In this document: in pieces, positions 56,901 through 64,000 of the stretch | Position numbering within the stretch: position 1 is the stretch's first letter | How the letters are laid out: the number at the start of each line of letters is the position of its first letter | DNA from: Flammeovirga yaeyamensis | Lineage (GTDB): Bacteria > Bacteroidota > Bacteroidia > Cytophagales > Flammeovirgaceae | Assembly: GCF_018736045.1 (NCBI RefSeq) | Contig: NZ_CP076132.1 | Coordinates: forward strand, 4,972,501-5,036,500 | Length of the DNA: 64,000 nucleotides | Direction: 5' to 3' | Translations under genes and position numbers: made by a program | Notes under the pieces: model-generated | Databases searched by the model: none | What the model was told of the DNA's origin: nothing | The model's input: only the letters and a program-made list of their open reading frames with translations

Positions 56901-57163
56901 TTAGATTGTGTACCTACTGGAATGGTTTGAGTTTTATAGCCTACAAAGCTAAATGTTAGGGAAGCTCCTTCCGGAACTGAAAGTGAGAATTTGCCGTCTA
57001 AATCTGTAATTGTACCATTTGATGTTCCAGATACAATTACTGTTACCCCCGGCAGAGGGTCTGATCCGTCAGCTACCGTACCAGTTACTGTACGTTCTTG
57101 GGCATAGGTTGTTCCCCACAAGAAAGCGAGTAGCGACACAAACAGTAAAATGTGCTTTTTCAT
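53984..57163 (-). CDS. SusC5: SusC/RagA-family TonB-linked outer-membrane transporter
   Basis: 1059 residues, rightmost member of the array. Signal peptide 1-21 (GTTYAQ), regulatory-like domain (GTVADGSDPLPGVTVIVSG), EVVVTALGQQ linker, plug with the shared SSGMPGASTQINIRGARS and LKGQAAAALYGIRASNGV blocks, barrel ending NTNSFGFGVDITF. More diverged from SusC3/4 in its loops (for example FNGAHAQGSSMAWGPLVSEL and INNNNVNSFTRFQQ). Partner of SusD5. The gap upstream (561 bp) should carry its promoter. Confidence 0.96.
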   Translation of the reverse strand: MKKHILLFVSLLAFLWGTTYAQERTVTGTVADGSDPLPGVTVIVSGTSNGTITDLDGKFSLSVPEGASLTFSFVGYKTQTIPVGTQSNISVGMEVDAEELDEVVVTALGQQQDKKSLGYAVQGVETEDLTRTGNSGLAGAMQGKISGVDIKPSSGMPGASTQINIRGARSFTGNNAPLYVIDGMPIASNPDFSTGNSVSGADISNRAVDIDPNDIESINILKGQAAAALYGIRASNGVIIINTKSGKGQKGGRPVVRIANFTSFERVSRKPEYQTTYAQGFNGAHAQGSSMAWGPLVSELPNDPTYGGNSQGRPGLYRVSQRERAGLDPWVAPATYDNFGDYFRTGYTINTSASVSQATEHANYSVGLSNATQQGIAPSTGMNRWNAKGKFDATLNEHFTTGVSANYVTTTIDKLSAGNDASLAGVYAAPTSYDLKGIPDAEPEDQFSQIYYRSPTFDNPYWAARNNEFTESTNRFYGNAYIQYETDIKDNMDIRFKYQLGVDAYTTHYQDIFEYGHRAGAGYMSNYGVTNNVINSLTTLNFNWDISSESKFQAILGNEVNDTRKKTYEQNGNAFNFGGWKHITNTNVITANENQRDTRTVGFFASLTYSYRSMLYLTLTGRNDYVSNMPRGNRSFFYPSISASWVVSEMDFMDNLDKVSLLKVRASFAQVGQAGDYLDNYYQTPSYAGGWWSNPYPIQYPLNINNNNVNSFTRFQQINDPNLKPQNTASYEVGADLGFLNDRITLSYTYSRQNVTDQIFAVPLAASTGFSELYTNGGELHTDAHEVILTAIPVETQNFSWLINLNFSRIVSKVDKLADGVESIFLGGFVTPQVRAAAGYTYPVIYGSTFLRDDEGRILVEEDPNSPYRGMPKPGPAGIIGDVNPDFILGFTNTFNYKNWSLGATFEWKQGGEMYSGSNGLNNLYGVSKVTEDRTSTFVYDGYLADGSKNNIVRGGSTDPQAYQYLYSDIEGNIDEAYIYENSFIKLRELSLGYKFPKKLIKGTTTLGLSAFARNILIWTELPNFDPESSQGNTNMAGSFERFSMPNTNSFGFGVDITF

Positions 57164-57724
57164 ATAAAATAGAATAATAAAATAGTTATTTAAGGCATAG
57201 GTGTTCCAATAAAATATTACAGATCATGATGATTAGTAATAACCATTTAAGGTGATACAGATAGGATTGGAACATAGTAAACAATGAAAGAGTGAATAGT
57301 AATGAGTATTTTGTTTATTTATGTCTTTCAGTTAATGTTTACGAGCAATTGAAGTTACCTATTACCTTCATGAAGAATTGAAATAGTAAATCATTTATTT
57401 AATTGATATTCTTGAGTTAGTACGACTTAGAAACAATAATTAGTGACCAAGTAGCTATTTATTTACGATTGAAAATAGAGTACTTTCAAAACCTCATTTT
57501 ATACATTATTTATGATCATACAGAATTAAAATGAGTAAGAAAGTTGTAGACTCATTAAAATTAAGGATTTATTGATAAATAAACTGATTATCAGTTAATT
57601 AAATAAAAATACTAATAATCTAAATTAGAATTCTACAAAAAATTGGGAATAAAAAAATGAACTATAACTAAATACAGTTCATTTATCTTAGAATAATTCA
57701 AAATATGCCTATTGAATCTTCTAT
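57164..57724. other. gap: SusC5 leader, terminator of the epimerase gene
   Basis: 561 bp, AT-rich, no coding frame. A GCTACTTG element on the minus strand near 57446-57453 is a weak promoter candidate (leader about 285 nt). The epimerase-gene terminator sits at 57651-57684. Nothing else stands out. Confidence 0.4.
57651..57684 (-). terminator. terminator after the TIGR01777 epimerase gene
   Basis: AAATGAACT and AGTTCATTT form a 9-bp stem with a loop of about 12 nt. The minus strand continues with T7. Confidence 0.65.
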
Positions 57725-58606
57725 CTATATATTCTTTGAGACCACTTCTTTGATTGTATTTTCATGAAATTGATAACCAAATTCTTTCTCAGAAATTACT
57801 TTGCTACTATTCAAAACCAAAGCAGCACTTTCTCCTAACATTACTTTTAATATAAACTCAGGCACATTCGGCATAAACAATGGCTTATTGATACTTTCCG
57901 CAAGTTGCTTTGTCATTTCTGCATTAGTAATTGGTTTAGATACAACAGCATTAAACACTCCTTCTACTTCATTATCCAATGCATGAATAAACATATTTGA
58001 CAAATCGTTTAAACTAATCCAAGACATCCACTGATTTCCTGATCCAATTGCTGAGCCAACACACATCTTTATGGGGGCAAGAATTTTGGGTAAGGCTCCT
58101 CCTTTCTGAGTAAGCACTACTCCTATTCTTAACTTTACTAATCGTGCTACAGTAGACTTATTTTGTTCGTCTTCCCATTTTTTTACCACATCAGCAAGGA
58201 AATCATGACCGTATTTAGAACTTTCGGTAAAAGATTCGTTTTGAGTATCTCCATAAATTCCCACAGCAGATGCACAAACCATTACTTTAGGTGGATTTTC
58301 TAACTTACCTATATATTTATTCAAAAGTCTTGTTGATAGAACACGGCTATTCAAAATTTCTTTTTTAGCAGCATCCGTCCACCTTCCTTCACCAACACTT
58401 TTTCCAGCAAGATGAATGACTGCATCTACACCATCAAATGCTTTTTTGTTGATGTATCCCTCTTTTATGTCCCATTTGTATCTTTTGATTTGAGAATTGA
58501 GGTCTTCTTTTCTACTTAACCACACTACTTCATCACCTCTTTTTAATAGTTTTAGGGATATATCTTTTCCAACTAGTCCTGAACCTCCGGTTATTAAAAT
58601 TTTCAT
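57725..58606 (-). CDS. TIGR01777-family NAD-dependent epimerase-like protein
   Basis: 293 residues. Rossmann start ILITGGSGLVGKDISLKLLKRG (GxxGxxG at 7-13). Family blocks: AVIHLAGKSVGEGRWTDAAKKEILNSRV (about 62-89), CASAVGIYGDTQNESFTE (about 111-128), RLVKLRIGVVLTQKGGALPKI, WMSWISLNDLSNMFIHAL. The C-terminal DUF1731-like tail includes PNVPEFILKVMLGESAALVLNSSKV. Closest known relatives are YfcH/SulA-type proteins, whose enzymatic role is unclear. Single gene with its own terminator, divergent from the amidohydrolase unit. Confidence 0.93.
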   Translation of the reverse strand: MKILITGGSGLVGKDISLKLLKRGDEVVWLSRKEDLNSQIKRYKWDIKEGYINKKAFDGVDAVIHLAGKSVGEGRWTDAAKKEILNSRVLSTRLLNKYIGKLENPPKVMVCASAVGIYGDTQNESFTESSKYGHDFLADVVKKWEDEQNKSTVARLVKLRIGVVLTQKGGALPKILAPIKMCVGSAIGSGNQWMSWISLNDLSNMFIHALDNEVEGVFNAVVSKPITNAEMTKQLAESINKPLFMPNVPEFILKVMLGESAALVLNSSKVISEKEFGYQFHENTIKEVVSKNI

Positions 58607-58743
58607 GGTATTCTATGTATTTTTATCAAATCCATATCAGTTATTGATATCAAAACAAATTATGGACACAAATGTTTGATCAAGGAATCTATCTTACTAA
58701 GTTAGAGGTATTAATTTAACAAACATCCAATTCAATTCAACTG

Positions 58744-61728
58744 ATGTCAAAACTCCATTATTTACTCTTATCATTTTTGGTATGGAGTAATGTTATTTTC
58801 GCACAAGAAACTTTTACCATCAACGGTATAAAGGATCATCGAAATTTGCATTACGCATTTACTCATGCCACTGTTCATGTCTCTCCTCAACAAACCATCG
58901 AAAATGCCACTTTAGTCATTAAAGAAGGTAAAGTTGTTTCTGTAACCAAAGGCGGTAATGTCCCCAAAGGAGCTGCAGAAATTAATGTAGAAGGTAAACA
59001 CATTTACCCTTCATTTATTGATGCGCACTCTAGCTACGGAATGCCAGAAATTAAAAGAGGTAGTTTTTGGACGTTTTCAGAACCTGAAAAAATCGGTTCT
59101 CAAAATCCGAAGGCTTACAATGCCAACGACGCCATTCACGCAAATACTTCTGCCGCCGAATTATTTAAAGCGGATGAGAGTAAAGCCAAATCCATGAGAT
59201 CAATTGGTTTTGGTACTGCACTTACTTTCCAACCAGATGGCATATCAAGAGGTACTTCTGCGTTGGTGACTTACGGTAAGGGAAAAGCCAACGATTTAAT
59301 TTTAAAATCGGAAGTCGGTGCTCATTATGCTTTCGATAAAGGTTCTTCTAAGCAAATGTACCCTGTAAGTACAATGGGTTACGTGGCTTTATTAAGACAA
59401 ACGTATTATGATGCTGATTGGTATGCTAAAGGAGGTAATCAAACATTTACTGACCTTACATTAGAAGCATTCAATAGAACGCAATCCCTTCCCCAATTTT
59501 TTGATGCCAACGATGTATTCGATATTCTTCGTGCCTCTAAAGTGGCTAAAGAATTTAATAAGCAATATATCTATGTGGGTAAAGGAGATGAATATCAAAA
59601 CCTTCCTGCATTAAAAGAACTATCTAGTCCTTTGGTAATTCCTGTGGATTATCCTCAAGCATTGAATGTGAAAGATCCATTGGATGCCAGAAATGCTAGT
59701 TATGCCGATTTGAAACACTGGGAGTTGGCGGCATCCAACTTAAAGATGTTAGCTGATGAAGACATCAAGTTCTCTATTACGGCAAGTAAACTAGAGAAAA
59801 CTTCTGATTTCTTGAAGAACGTAAGATTGGCCGTGAAGAGAGGTTTATCAGAAGAAAAGGCTTTGGCCGCTTTAACGACTGTTCCTGCTGCTTTTGTAAA
59901 GGAAGAAAGTCGTTTGGGTACTTTGGAACAAGGTAAAATGGCCAACTTCATCATCACTTCAGAGAATATTTTCGAGAAGGGCGATGTGTTGGAAAACTGG
60001 ATCAAAGGAAAAAGATTTGTGATCAAATCTTGGAACAAAAATGATGTTAGAGGTGAATATCAATTGGCTATTAATGATCAGAAATATTCTTTGGAAATTA
60101 AGGGAGACGATCTGGAATCATTAAAATATTCAATCAAAAAAGATTCTACTAAACTGACGACGAATGCTAGTCTTCAGAACGATTTAATCACCATCACTTT
60201 CACTCAAGACACCACTAAAACAGCTGATAGAATTCGTTTATCAGGATGGATAGATCAAGAAGGTAATTTTAAAGGTGAAGGTAAGGATGCCAAAAACCAA
60301 TGGATTTCTTGGAGTGCGGTAAAACAAGGTGATGTCGAAACTTCATCAAAAGAGAAGAAAGAAGAAAATGAAGACAAAATAGGCAATGTAGTCTATCCGT
60401 TTACGGCTTATGGTGATACTGATATCGCACAGCAAGAAACTTTATTGATTAAGAACGCGACAGTTTGGACCAATGAAGCAGATGGTATTCTTGAAAATAC
60501 AGACGTTTTAGTAAAAGACGGAAAAATAGCCAAAATAGGTAAAGATCTTAAGGCTGGGAAAAAGACCAAAGTAATTGATGGTACAGGCAAGCATCTTACT
60601 GCCGGAATTGTCGATGAACACTCGCATATCGCTTTATTCTCAGTAAACGATGTCGCAGTGATGTCTTCTATGGTAAGAATGGAAGATGTAATTAACCCCA
60701 ACGATGTACATATGTATCGTCAGTTAGCGGGTGGTGTAACTTCTGCTCAATTGCTGCACGGTTCTGCCAATCCGGTGGGTGGACAATCGGCGATTATCAA
60801 ATTGAGATGGGGTAAAACGAATCCTCAAGATTTATTATTTGAGGGTGCTGATCCGTTCATCAAATTTGCTTTGGGTGAGAATGTAAAACGTTCTTCATGG
60901 CCCATGTCTCATCGTTTCCCTCAAACCAGAATGGGTGTAGAAGCGGTATATATGGACGGCTTCAGCAGAGCGAAAAAATACAGAGAAGATATGAATAGCT
61001 TCGATGGCAATGGCATTCCTCCAAGAAAAGATTTGCAATTGGAAGCATTGGCTGAGATCATCAATAAAGAGCGTTTCATTTCTTGTCACTCTTACGTGCA
61101 ATCGGAAATCAACATGTTGATGCACGTAGCAGATGATTTCGATTTCAATATCAATACGTTCACACATATTCTTGAAGGTTATAAAGTAGCCGATAAAATG
61201 AAAGCACACGGTGTGGGAGCATCGACTTTCTCTGATTGGTGGATGTACAAATTTGAAGTGTACGAAGCGATTCCTCAAAATGCGGCATTAATGACGAGCC
61301 AAGGAGTGACTGTAGCCATTAATTCTGATGATGCAGAAATGGGCCGTCGTTTAAATCAAGAAGCCTCTAAGTCGGTAAAATATGCTGACATGTCTGAAGA
61401 GGAAGCCTTGAAGATGGTCACTTTAAACCCTGCAAAACTACTTCATATCGATGATCAGGTAGGATCTATCAAAGTCGGCAAATCAGCTGATATCGTATTG
61501 TGGACAGATCATCCTTTATCGGTTTATGCGAAATCAGCTTACACTATTATTGATGGTACAGTGTACTTCTCATTGGAAAAAGACAAGGAATTACGTCAGA
61601 AAATGAGTGAGGACCGTAACCGATTAATTCAGAAAATGCAGGTAGCGGAGAAGAATGGAGCGAAAGTGAAAGACATTGCTCCTAAAATCAATCATCATAT
61701 GCACTGTGATCATTTAAACCTTGACTAA
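58744..61728 (+). CDS. secreted amidohydrolase-superfamily protein with two tandem domains
   Basis: 994 residues with a signal peptide (VWSNVIFAQ). Two amidohydrolase-type halves. The N-terminal one (about 30-450) keeps the composite strands and the LGTLEQGKMANFII end, but its metal motif is DAHSSYG (H95, S97 instead of HxH), so it cannot bind metal normally. The C-terminal half (about 560-960) has a full set: H626 and H628 (DEHSHIAL), H782 (SCHSYVQ), H808 (FTHILEG) and D862 (INSDDAEMG), then VGSIKVGKSADIVLWTDHPL. Probably a periplasmic imidazolonepropionase/dihydroorotase-like hydrolase of unknown substrate. The next amidohydrolase starts 7 bp later. Confidence 0.92.
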   Translation: MSKLHYLLLSFLVWSNVIFAQETFTINGIKDHRNLHYAFTHATVHVSPQQTIENATLVIKEGKVVSVTKGGNVPKGAAEINVEGKHIYPSFIDAHSSYGMPEIKRGSFWTFSEPEKIGSQNPKAYNANDAIHANTSAAELFKADESKAKSMRSIGFGTALTFQPDGISRGTSALVTYGKGKANDLILKSEVGAHYAFDKGSSKQMYPVSTMGYVALLRQTYYDADWYAKGGNQTFTDLTLEAFNRTQSLPQFFDANDVFDILRASKVAKEFNKQYIYVGKGDEYQNLPALKELSSPLVIPVDYPQALNVKDPLDARNASYADLKHWELAASNLKMLADEDIKFSITASKLEKTSDFLKNVRLAVKRGLSEEKALAALTTVPAAFVKEESRLGTLEQGKMANFIITSENIFEKGDVLENWIKGKRFVIKSWNKNDVRGEYQLAINDQKYSLEIKGDDLESLKYSIKKDSTKLTTNASLQNDLITITFTQDTTKTADRIRLSGWIDQEGNFKGEGKDAKNQWISWSAVKQGDVETSSKEKKEENEDKIGNVVYPFTAYGDTDIAQQETLLIKNATVWTNEADGILENTDVLVKDGKIAKIGKDLKAGKKTKVIDGTGKHLTAGIVDEHSHIALFSVNDVAVMSSMVRMEDVINPNDVHMYRQLAGGVTSAQLLHGSANPVGGQSAIIKLRWGKTNPQDLLFEGADPFIKFALGENVKRSSWPMSHRFPQTRMGVEAVYMDGFSRAKKYREDMNSFDGNGIPPRKDLQLEALAEIINKERFISCHSYVQSEINMLMHVADDFDFNINTFTHILEGYKVADKMKAHGVGASTFSDWWMYKFEVYEAIPQNAALMTSQGVTVAINSDDAEMGRRLNQEASKSVKYADMSEEEALKMVTLNPAKLLHIDDQVGSIKVGKSADIVLWTDHPLSVYAKSAYTIIDGTVYFSLEKDKELRQKMSEDRNRLIQKMQVAEKNGAKVKDIAPKINHHMHCDHLNLD

Positions 61729-61735
61729 TACAACG

Positions 61736-63028
61736 ATGAAAACATTGAATAAAATTATAGCAATCAATTTTGTTTTGTGGATGATTTCAGGCTTGGCTTT
61801 TGGTCAAGTTCCTACACCTGCAAAACCTCAATCTACTCCTATCCTTATTAAAGGAGCAACACTTCATGATGGAAAAGGCAAAGTGATTGAAAACAGTGTA
61901 GTGGCTTTTTCAGATGGAAAAATCACTTATGCAGGAGATAGCTTTTCTGAGGAAGGTTATCAAGTCATTGATGCCACCGGGAAACATATTTATCCTGGAG
62001 CTATTTTACCTACATCACAACTAGGTTTAGTAGAAATTGAAGCTGTTTCCGCATCAAGAGATGATTATGAAACAAGCTATGTAAATACAGAAGTGAGATC
62101 TGTTGTGGCCTACAATACCGATTCTCACGTGATTCCAACAGTGAGATCAAATGGTATTCTTATTGAACAAGTGATCCCTGCCGGTGGTGTTTTCTCTGGT
62201 AGATCGTCTATTGTTCAATTGGATGCTTGGAATTGGGAAGAAGCCATCATCAAAGAAAATGATGGACAGTATTTGAACTGGCCTTCGAAATACAGACATC
62301 CGTCTTGGATGAATCCTGACAAAGGGGTGAAACCGAACAAAATGTATGCTGAAAGAGTAAAATTTATCCGTCAGGTCTTGATGGATGGATTGGCTTATTC
62401 TCAAGCAGAAAAACAGGAGGTACCTAACTTTCCGTTAGAAGCCTTAAAGGGAATTTTCACAGGAGATGAAACATTATTTATTCGAGTAAATGATGCTAAG
62501 TCAATTATCGAGGCCATCAAATTAGGTCAAGAATTTAAGGTAAAAAAGATGGTGGTTGTCGGTGGAGACGATGCTTGGATTGTAGCTGATTTCCTAAAAT
62601 CGAACAACATTCCAGTACTTTTATCAGATATTCATAGCTTACCTAACCTAGAACACGATGATGTCGACCTTCCTTTCAAACGTGCCCAGCTACTCAACGA
62701 GGCAGGTGTAAAAGTAGGCTTAACCCACAGTTCTGTATCCAACGCTAGAAACTTACCTTTCTATGCTGGTACTTGTGTCGCCTACGGAGTTGATAAAGAA
62801 GATGCCTTAAAAATGATTACTTCATACACAGCAGAAATCTTAGGCATCGACCAAAATTACGGATCCCTAGAAAAAGGAAAGTCTGCCACCCTCATCATCA
62901 CAAAAGGCGACTTCCTAGACATGAGAAACAGCGTCGTTGAACATGCCTTTATCGATGGTCGTAAAATCGATCTAAACGATAAGCATAAGATGCTGTATGA
63001 GAAGTTTAGGGGGAAGTATGAGGAATAA
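61736..63028 (+). CDS. secreted amidohydrolase-like protein lacking metal ligands
   Basis: 430 residues from the ATG at 61736 (MKTLNKIIAINFVL, signal peptide ending LAFGQ). A TTG at 61721 overlapping the previous stop is less likely. The fold landmarks of amidohydrolases are present: ILIKGATLHDGKGKVIENSV, GKHIYPGAILPTSQLG, LPFYAGTCVAYGVDKEDALKMITSYTAEILG, and GSLEKGKSATLIITKGD. The HxH position reads PTSQ and no later His pair is evident. It matches the dead N-terminal half of its neighbour better than the live half. It may be a structural partner. Its stop codon lies in a heptad repeat. Confidence 0.88.
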   Translation: MKTLNKIIAINFVLWMISGLAFGQVPTPAKPQSTPILIKGATLHDGKGKVIENSVVAFSDGKITYAGDSFSEEGYQVIDATGKHIYPGAILPTSQLGLVEIEAVSASRDDYETSYVNTEVRSVVAYNTDSHVIPTVRSNGILIEQVIPAGGVFSGRSSIVQLDAWNWEEAIIKENDGQYLNWPSKYRHPSWMNPDKGVKPNKMYAERVKFIRQVLMDGLAYSQAEKQEVPNFPLEALKGIFTGDETLFIRVNDAKSIIEAIKLGQEFKVKKMVVVGGDDAWIVADFLKSNNIPVLLSDIHSLPNLEHDDVDLPFKRAQLLNEAGVKVGLTHSSVSNARNLPFYAGTCVAYGVDKEDALKMITSYTAEILGIDQNYGSLEKGKSATLIITKGDFLDMRNSVVEHAFIDGRKIDLNDKHKMLYEKFRGKYEE

Positions 63029-63061
63029 GTAATAAGGAATAACTAATAAGTAATAGGGAAA
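63020..63061 (+). repeat. degenerate heptad array at the stop codon, left arm of an inverted pair
   Basis: Six consecutive seven-base units: GAGGAAT, AAGTAAT, AAGGAAT, AACTAAT, AAGTAAT, AGGGAAA. The gene's TAA (63026-63028) spans the first two. The complement of the same unit pair recurs at 63182-63210. Confidence 0.8.
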
Positions 63062-63181
63062 TATAGATGTAATTCTATTGGTTAGAAATTAAAAGTTCGA
63101 CTAATAATAAAAGATTTAGTTGGTATTTTATTTTATCGATAAGTAATTTTATAATCAATAAGTTAAAATCGCTTTTTACCT

Positions 63182-63210
63182 ATTCCCTATTAGTTATTCC
63201 CTATTAGTTA
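63182..63210 (-). repeat. heptad array, right arm of the inverted pair
   Basis: ATTCCCT ATTAGTT ATTCCCT ATTAGTT, i.e. two perfect 14-bp units; the complement is AACTAATAGGGAAT repeated. It ends 7 bp before the hydrolase ATG. It could pair with 63027-63061 in RNA, across about 120 nt. Confidence 0.8.
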
Positions 63211-63217
63211 AAATATT

Positions 63218-63997
63218 ATGATCCACATCTCCCCAAAAGAAAAGAAGCATAAAAACCCTATCATTTTGATTCATGGTGCCTTGTTTAATGGGAAACTATG
63301 GGAAGGCAACTTTCTGGATTATTTTCCGGAACAAGGGTACGAGACGTATTCGATTAATCTGAGTGGGCATGGGCAAGAGGCCAACAAATTGTTGTTGAAC
63401 TTTTATGGTATTGACGACTTTGTTGATGATGTGGTGAACTTAATTACTTCTTTGGAGGAAAAGCCGATTCTTTTTGGATATTCTATGGGTGGTATTGTGG
63501 CTCAATTAGTAGCTCAAAAGGTCAGTTTGCATAAAGTGGTTTTGTTGGCTTCAGTACCTCCTTACGGTATGTTGAATTCCTCTTTTAAGTATTGGACAAA
63601 AAGTCCTTTGAGTTGGGGGAAGTTTATGGCTTCGACGGTATTTCCTATCCTTAAATATGTAGATTCCGATGCTCCTGAGGGTATTTATCATACGGCACCT
63701 TCGAAGCGTGTGCAACGCTTTATTGGACAAAACATGCAAGCTGAGTCTTTGCGTGCTTTAGTGGAATTAATTATCAGAGATTTTAAAATAGACCCAAAAG
63801 GTATCGATATTCCAATGGTGCACATTGGCTTTAAGAGTGATCAGATCATTTTTCCTGAAGAGGTCGAAAGGACTGCTTCATTTTATGGACATGAAGTAAG
63901 AATATTTGATGAAATGGCTCATATGTTTATGTATGAACCACGTTGGAAAGAGGTAGCAGATTTTATATCACAATGGCTTCTTGATGAAAATGACTAG
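63218..63997 (+). CDS. alpha/beta-hydrolase fold protein
   Basis: 259 residues, no signal peptide. Oxyanion-region HG at 19-20 (LIHGALFNGKLW), nucleophile S89 in GYSMGG, acid D208 (GFKSDQIIF) and base H235 (DEMAHMFMYE), a complete Ser-Asp-His triad in the right order and spacing. A helical lid at about 115-190 separates strands. The sequence alone does not tell esterase from lysophospholipase or other activity. It follows the inverted heptad repeats by 7 bp. It completes within 3 bases of the window's right edge. Confidence 0.9.
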   Translation: MIHISPKEKKHKNPIILIHGALFNGKLWEGNFLDYFPEQGYETYSINLSGHGQEANKLLLNFYGIDDFVDDVVNLITSLEEKPILFGYSMGGIVAQLVAQKVSLHKVVLLASVPPYGMLNSSFKYWTKSPLSWGKFMASTVFPILKYVDSDAPEGIYHTAPSKRVQRFIGQNMQAESLRALVELIIRDFKIDPKGIDIPMVHIGFKSDQIIFPEEVERTASFYGHEVRIFDEMAHMFMYEPRWKEVADFISQWLLDEND

Positions 63998-64000
63998 TTA

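Noticed and set aside
35618-57724. Invertible-promoter or shufflon system controlling the SusCD array
   Set aside because: All five pairs face the same way, each is full length with its own leader, and I found no long inverted repeats flanking a promoter nor a recombinase gene in the window.

Overview
The window is AT-rich DNA from a Bacteroidota, most likely a marine Cytophagales member of the Flammeovirga type. The phylum call rests on five SusC/SusD pairs, a type IX secretion (T9SS) C-terminal domain, GWxTD and DUF2911 proteins, a fused HisB, SusD-like lipoprotein signals and promoters of the TTTG-N19-TAnnTTTG kind. The genus is only an inference. No rRNA, tRNA, CRISPR array, insertion sequence or prophage was seen.

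Left part (1-23.5 kb), mostly housekeeping: a multi-PAS sensor cut by the window edge; an aldo/keto reductase tightly coupled to a KirBac-type potassium channel; uvrC; a GT51-like transglycosylase; a DUF2911 protein; a MntA/HepT toxin-antitoxin pair; fused hisB; a GWxTD protein; a lipB-aroA-marC unit in which marC is frameshifted; a UDP-glucuronate decarboxylase with a YrdC/YciO protein; a GNAT-rdgB pair; a polytopic membrane protein; an ArsR regulator with a SpoU methyltransferase; hemC; an isolated nuoB-nuoC pair; ybjQ with a 45-codon membrane peptide; and guaA.

Centre (23.7-57.2 kb): one long minus-strand block. Its right 28 kb holds five consecutive SusC-SusD outer-membrane uptake pairs. 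The leftmost pair (SusC1/D1) leads a probable polycistron with two lipoproteins, two small secreted or lipoprotein genes and a 1356-residue BNR/VPS10-like T9SS cargo protein. The other four pairs (SusC2-5/D2-5) are close paralogs. Each has its own terminator and upstream leader, and none is accompanied by a hydrolase, sulfatase, peptidase, sigma/anti-sigma pair or hybrid sensor. This tandem amplification is the most unusual architecture in the window.

Right part (57.7-64 kb): a TIGR01777 epimerase, two adjacent amidohydrolase-superfamily secreted proteins (one with a dead N-terminal half and a live C-terminal half, the next lacking the metal ligands altogether), and an alpha/beta hydrolase.

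Small-scale structure: heptad-periodic repeats start at the stop codons of hemC (GTAAGAG x 13.6) and of the second amidohydrolase (a heptad array with an inverted partner about 120 bp downstream). A possible orphan small RNA ends in a terminator before hemC. Clear Bacteroidota promoters precede the 123-residue acidic protein and the yciO-uxs unit, the latter nearly leaderless.
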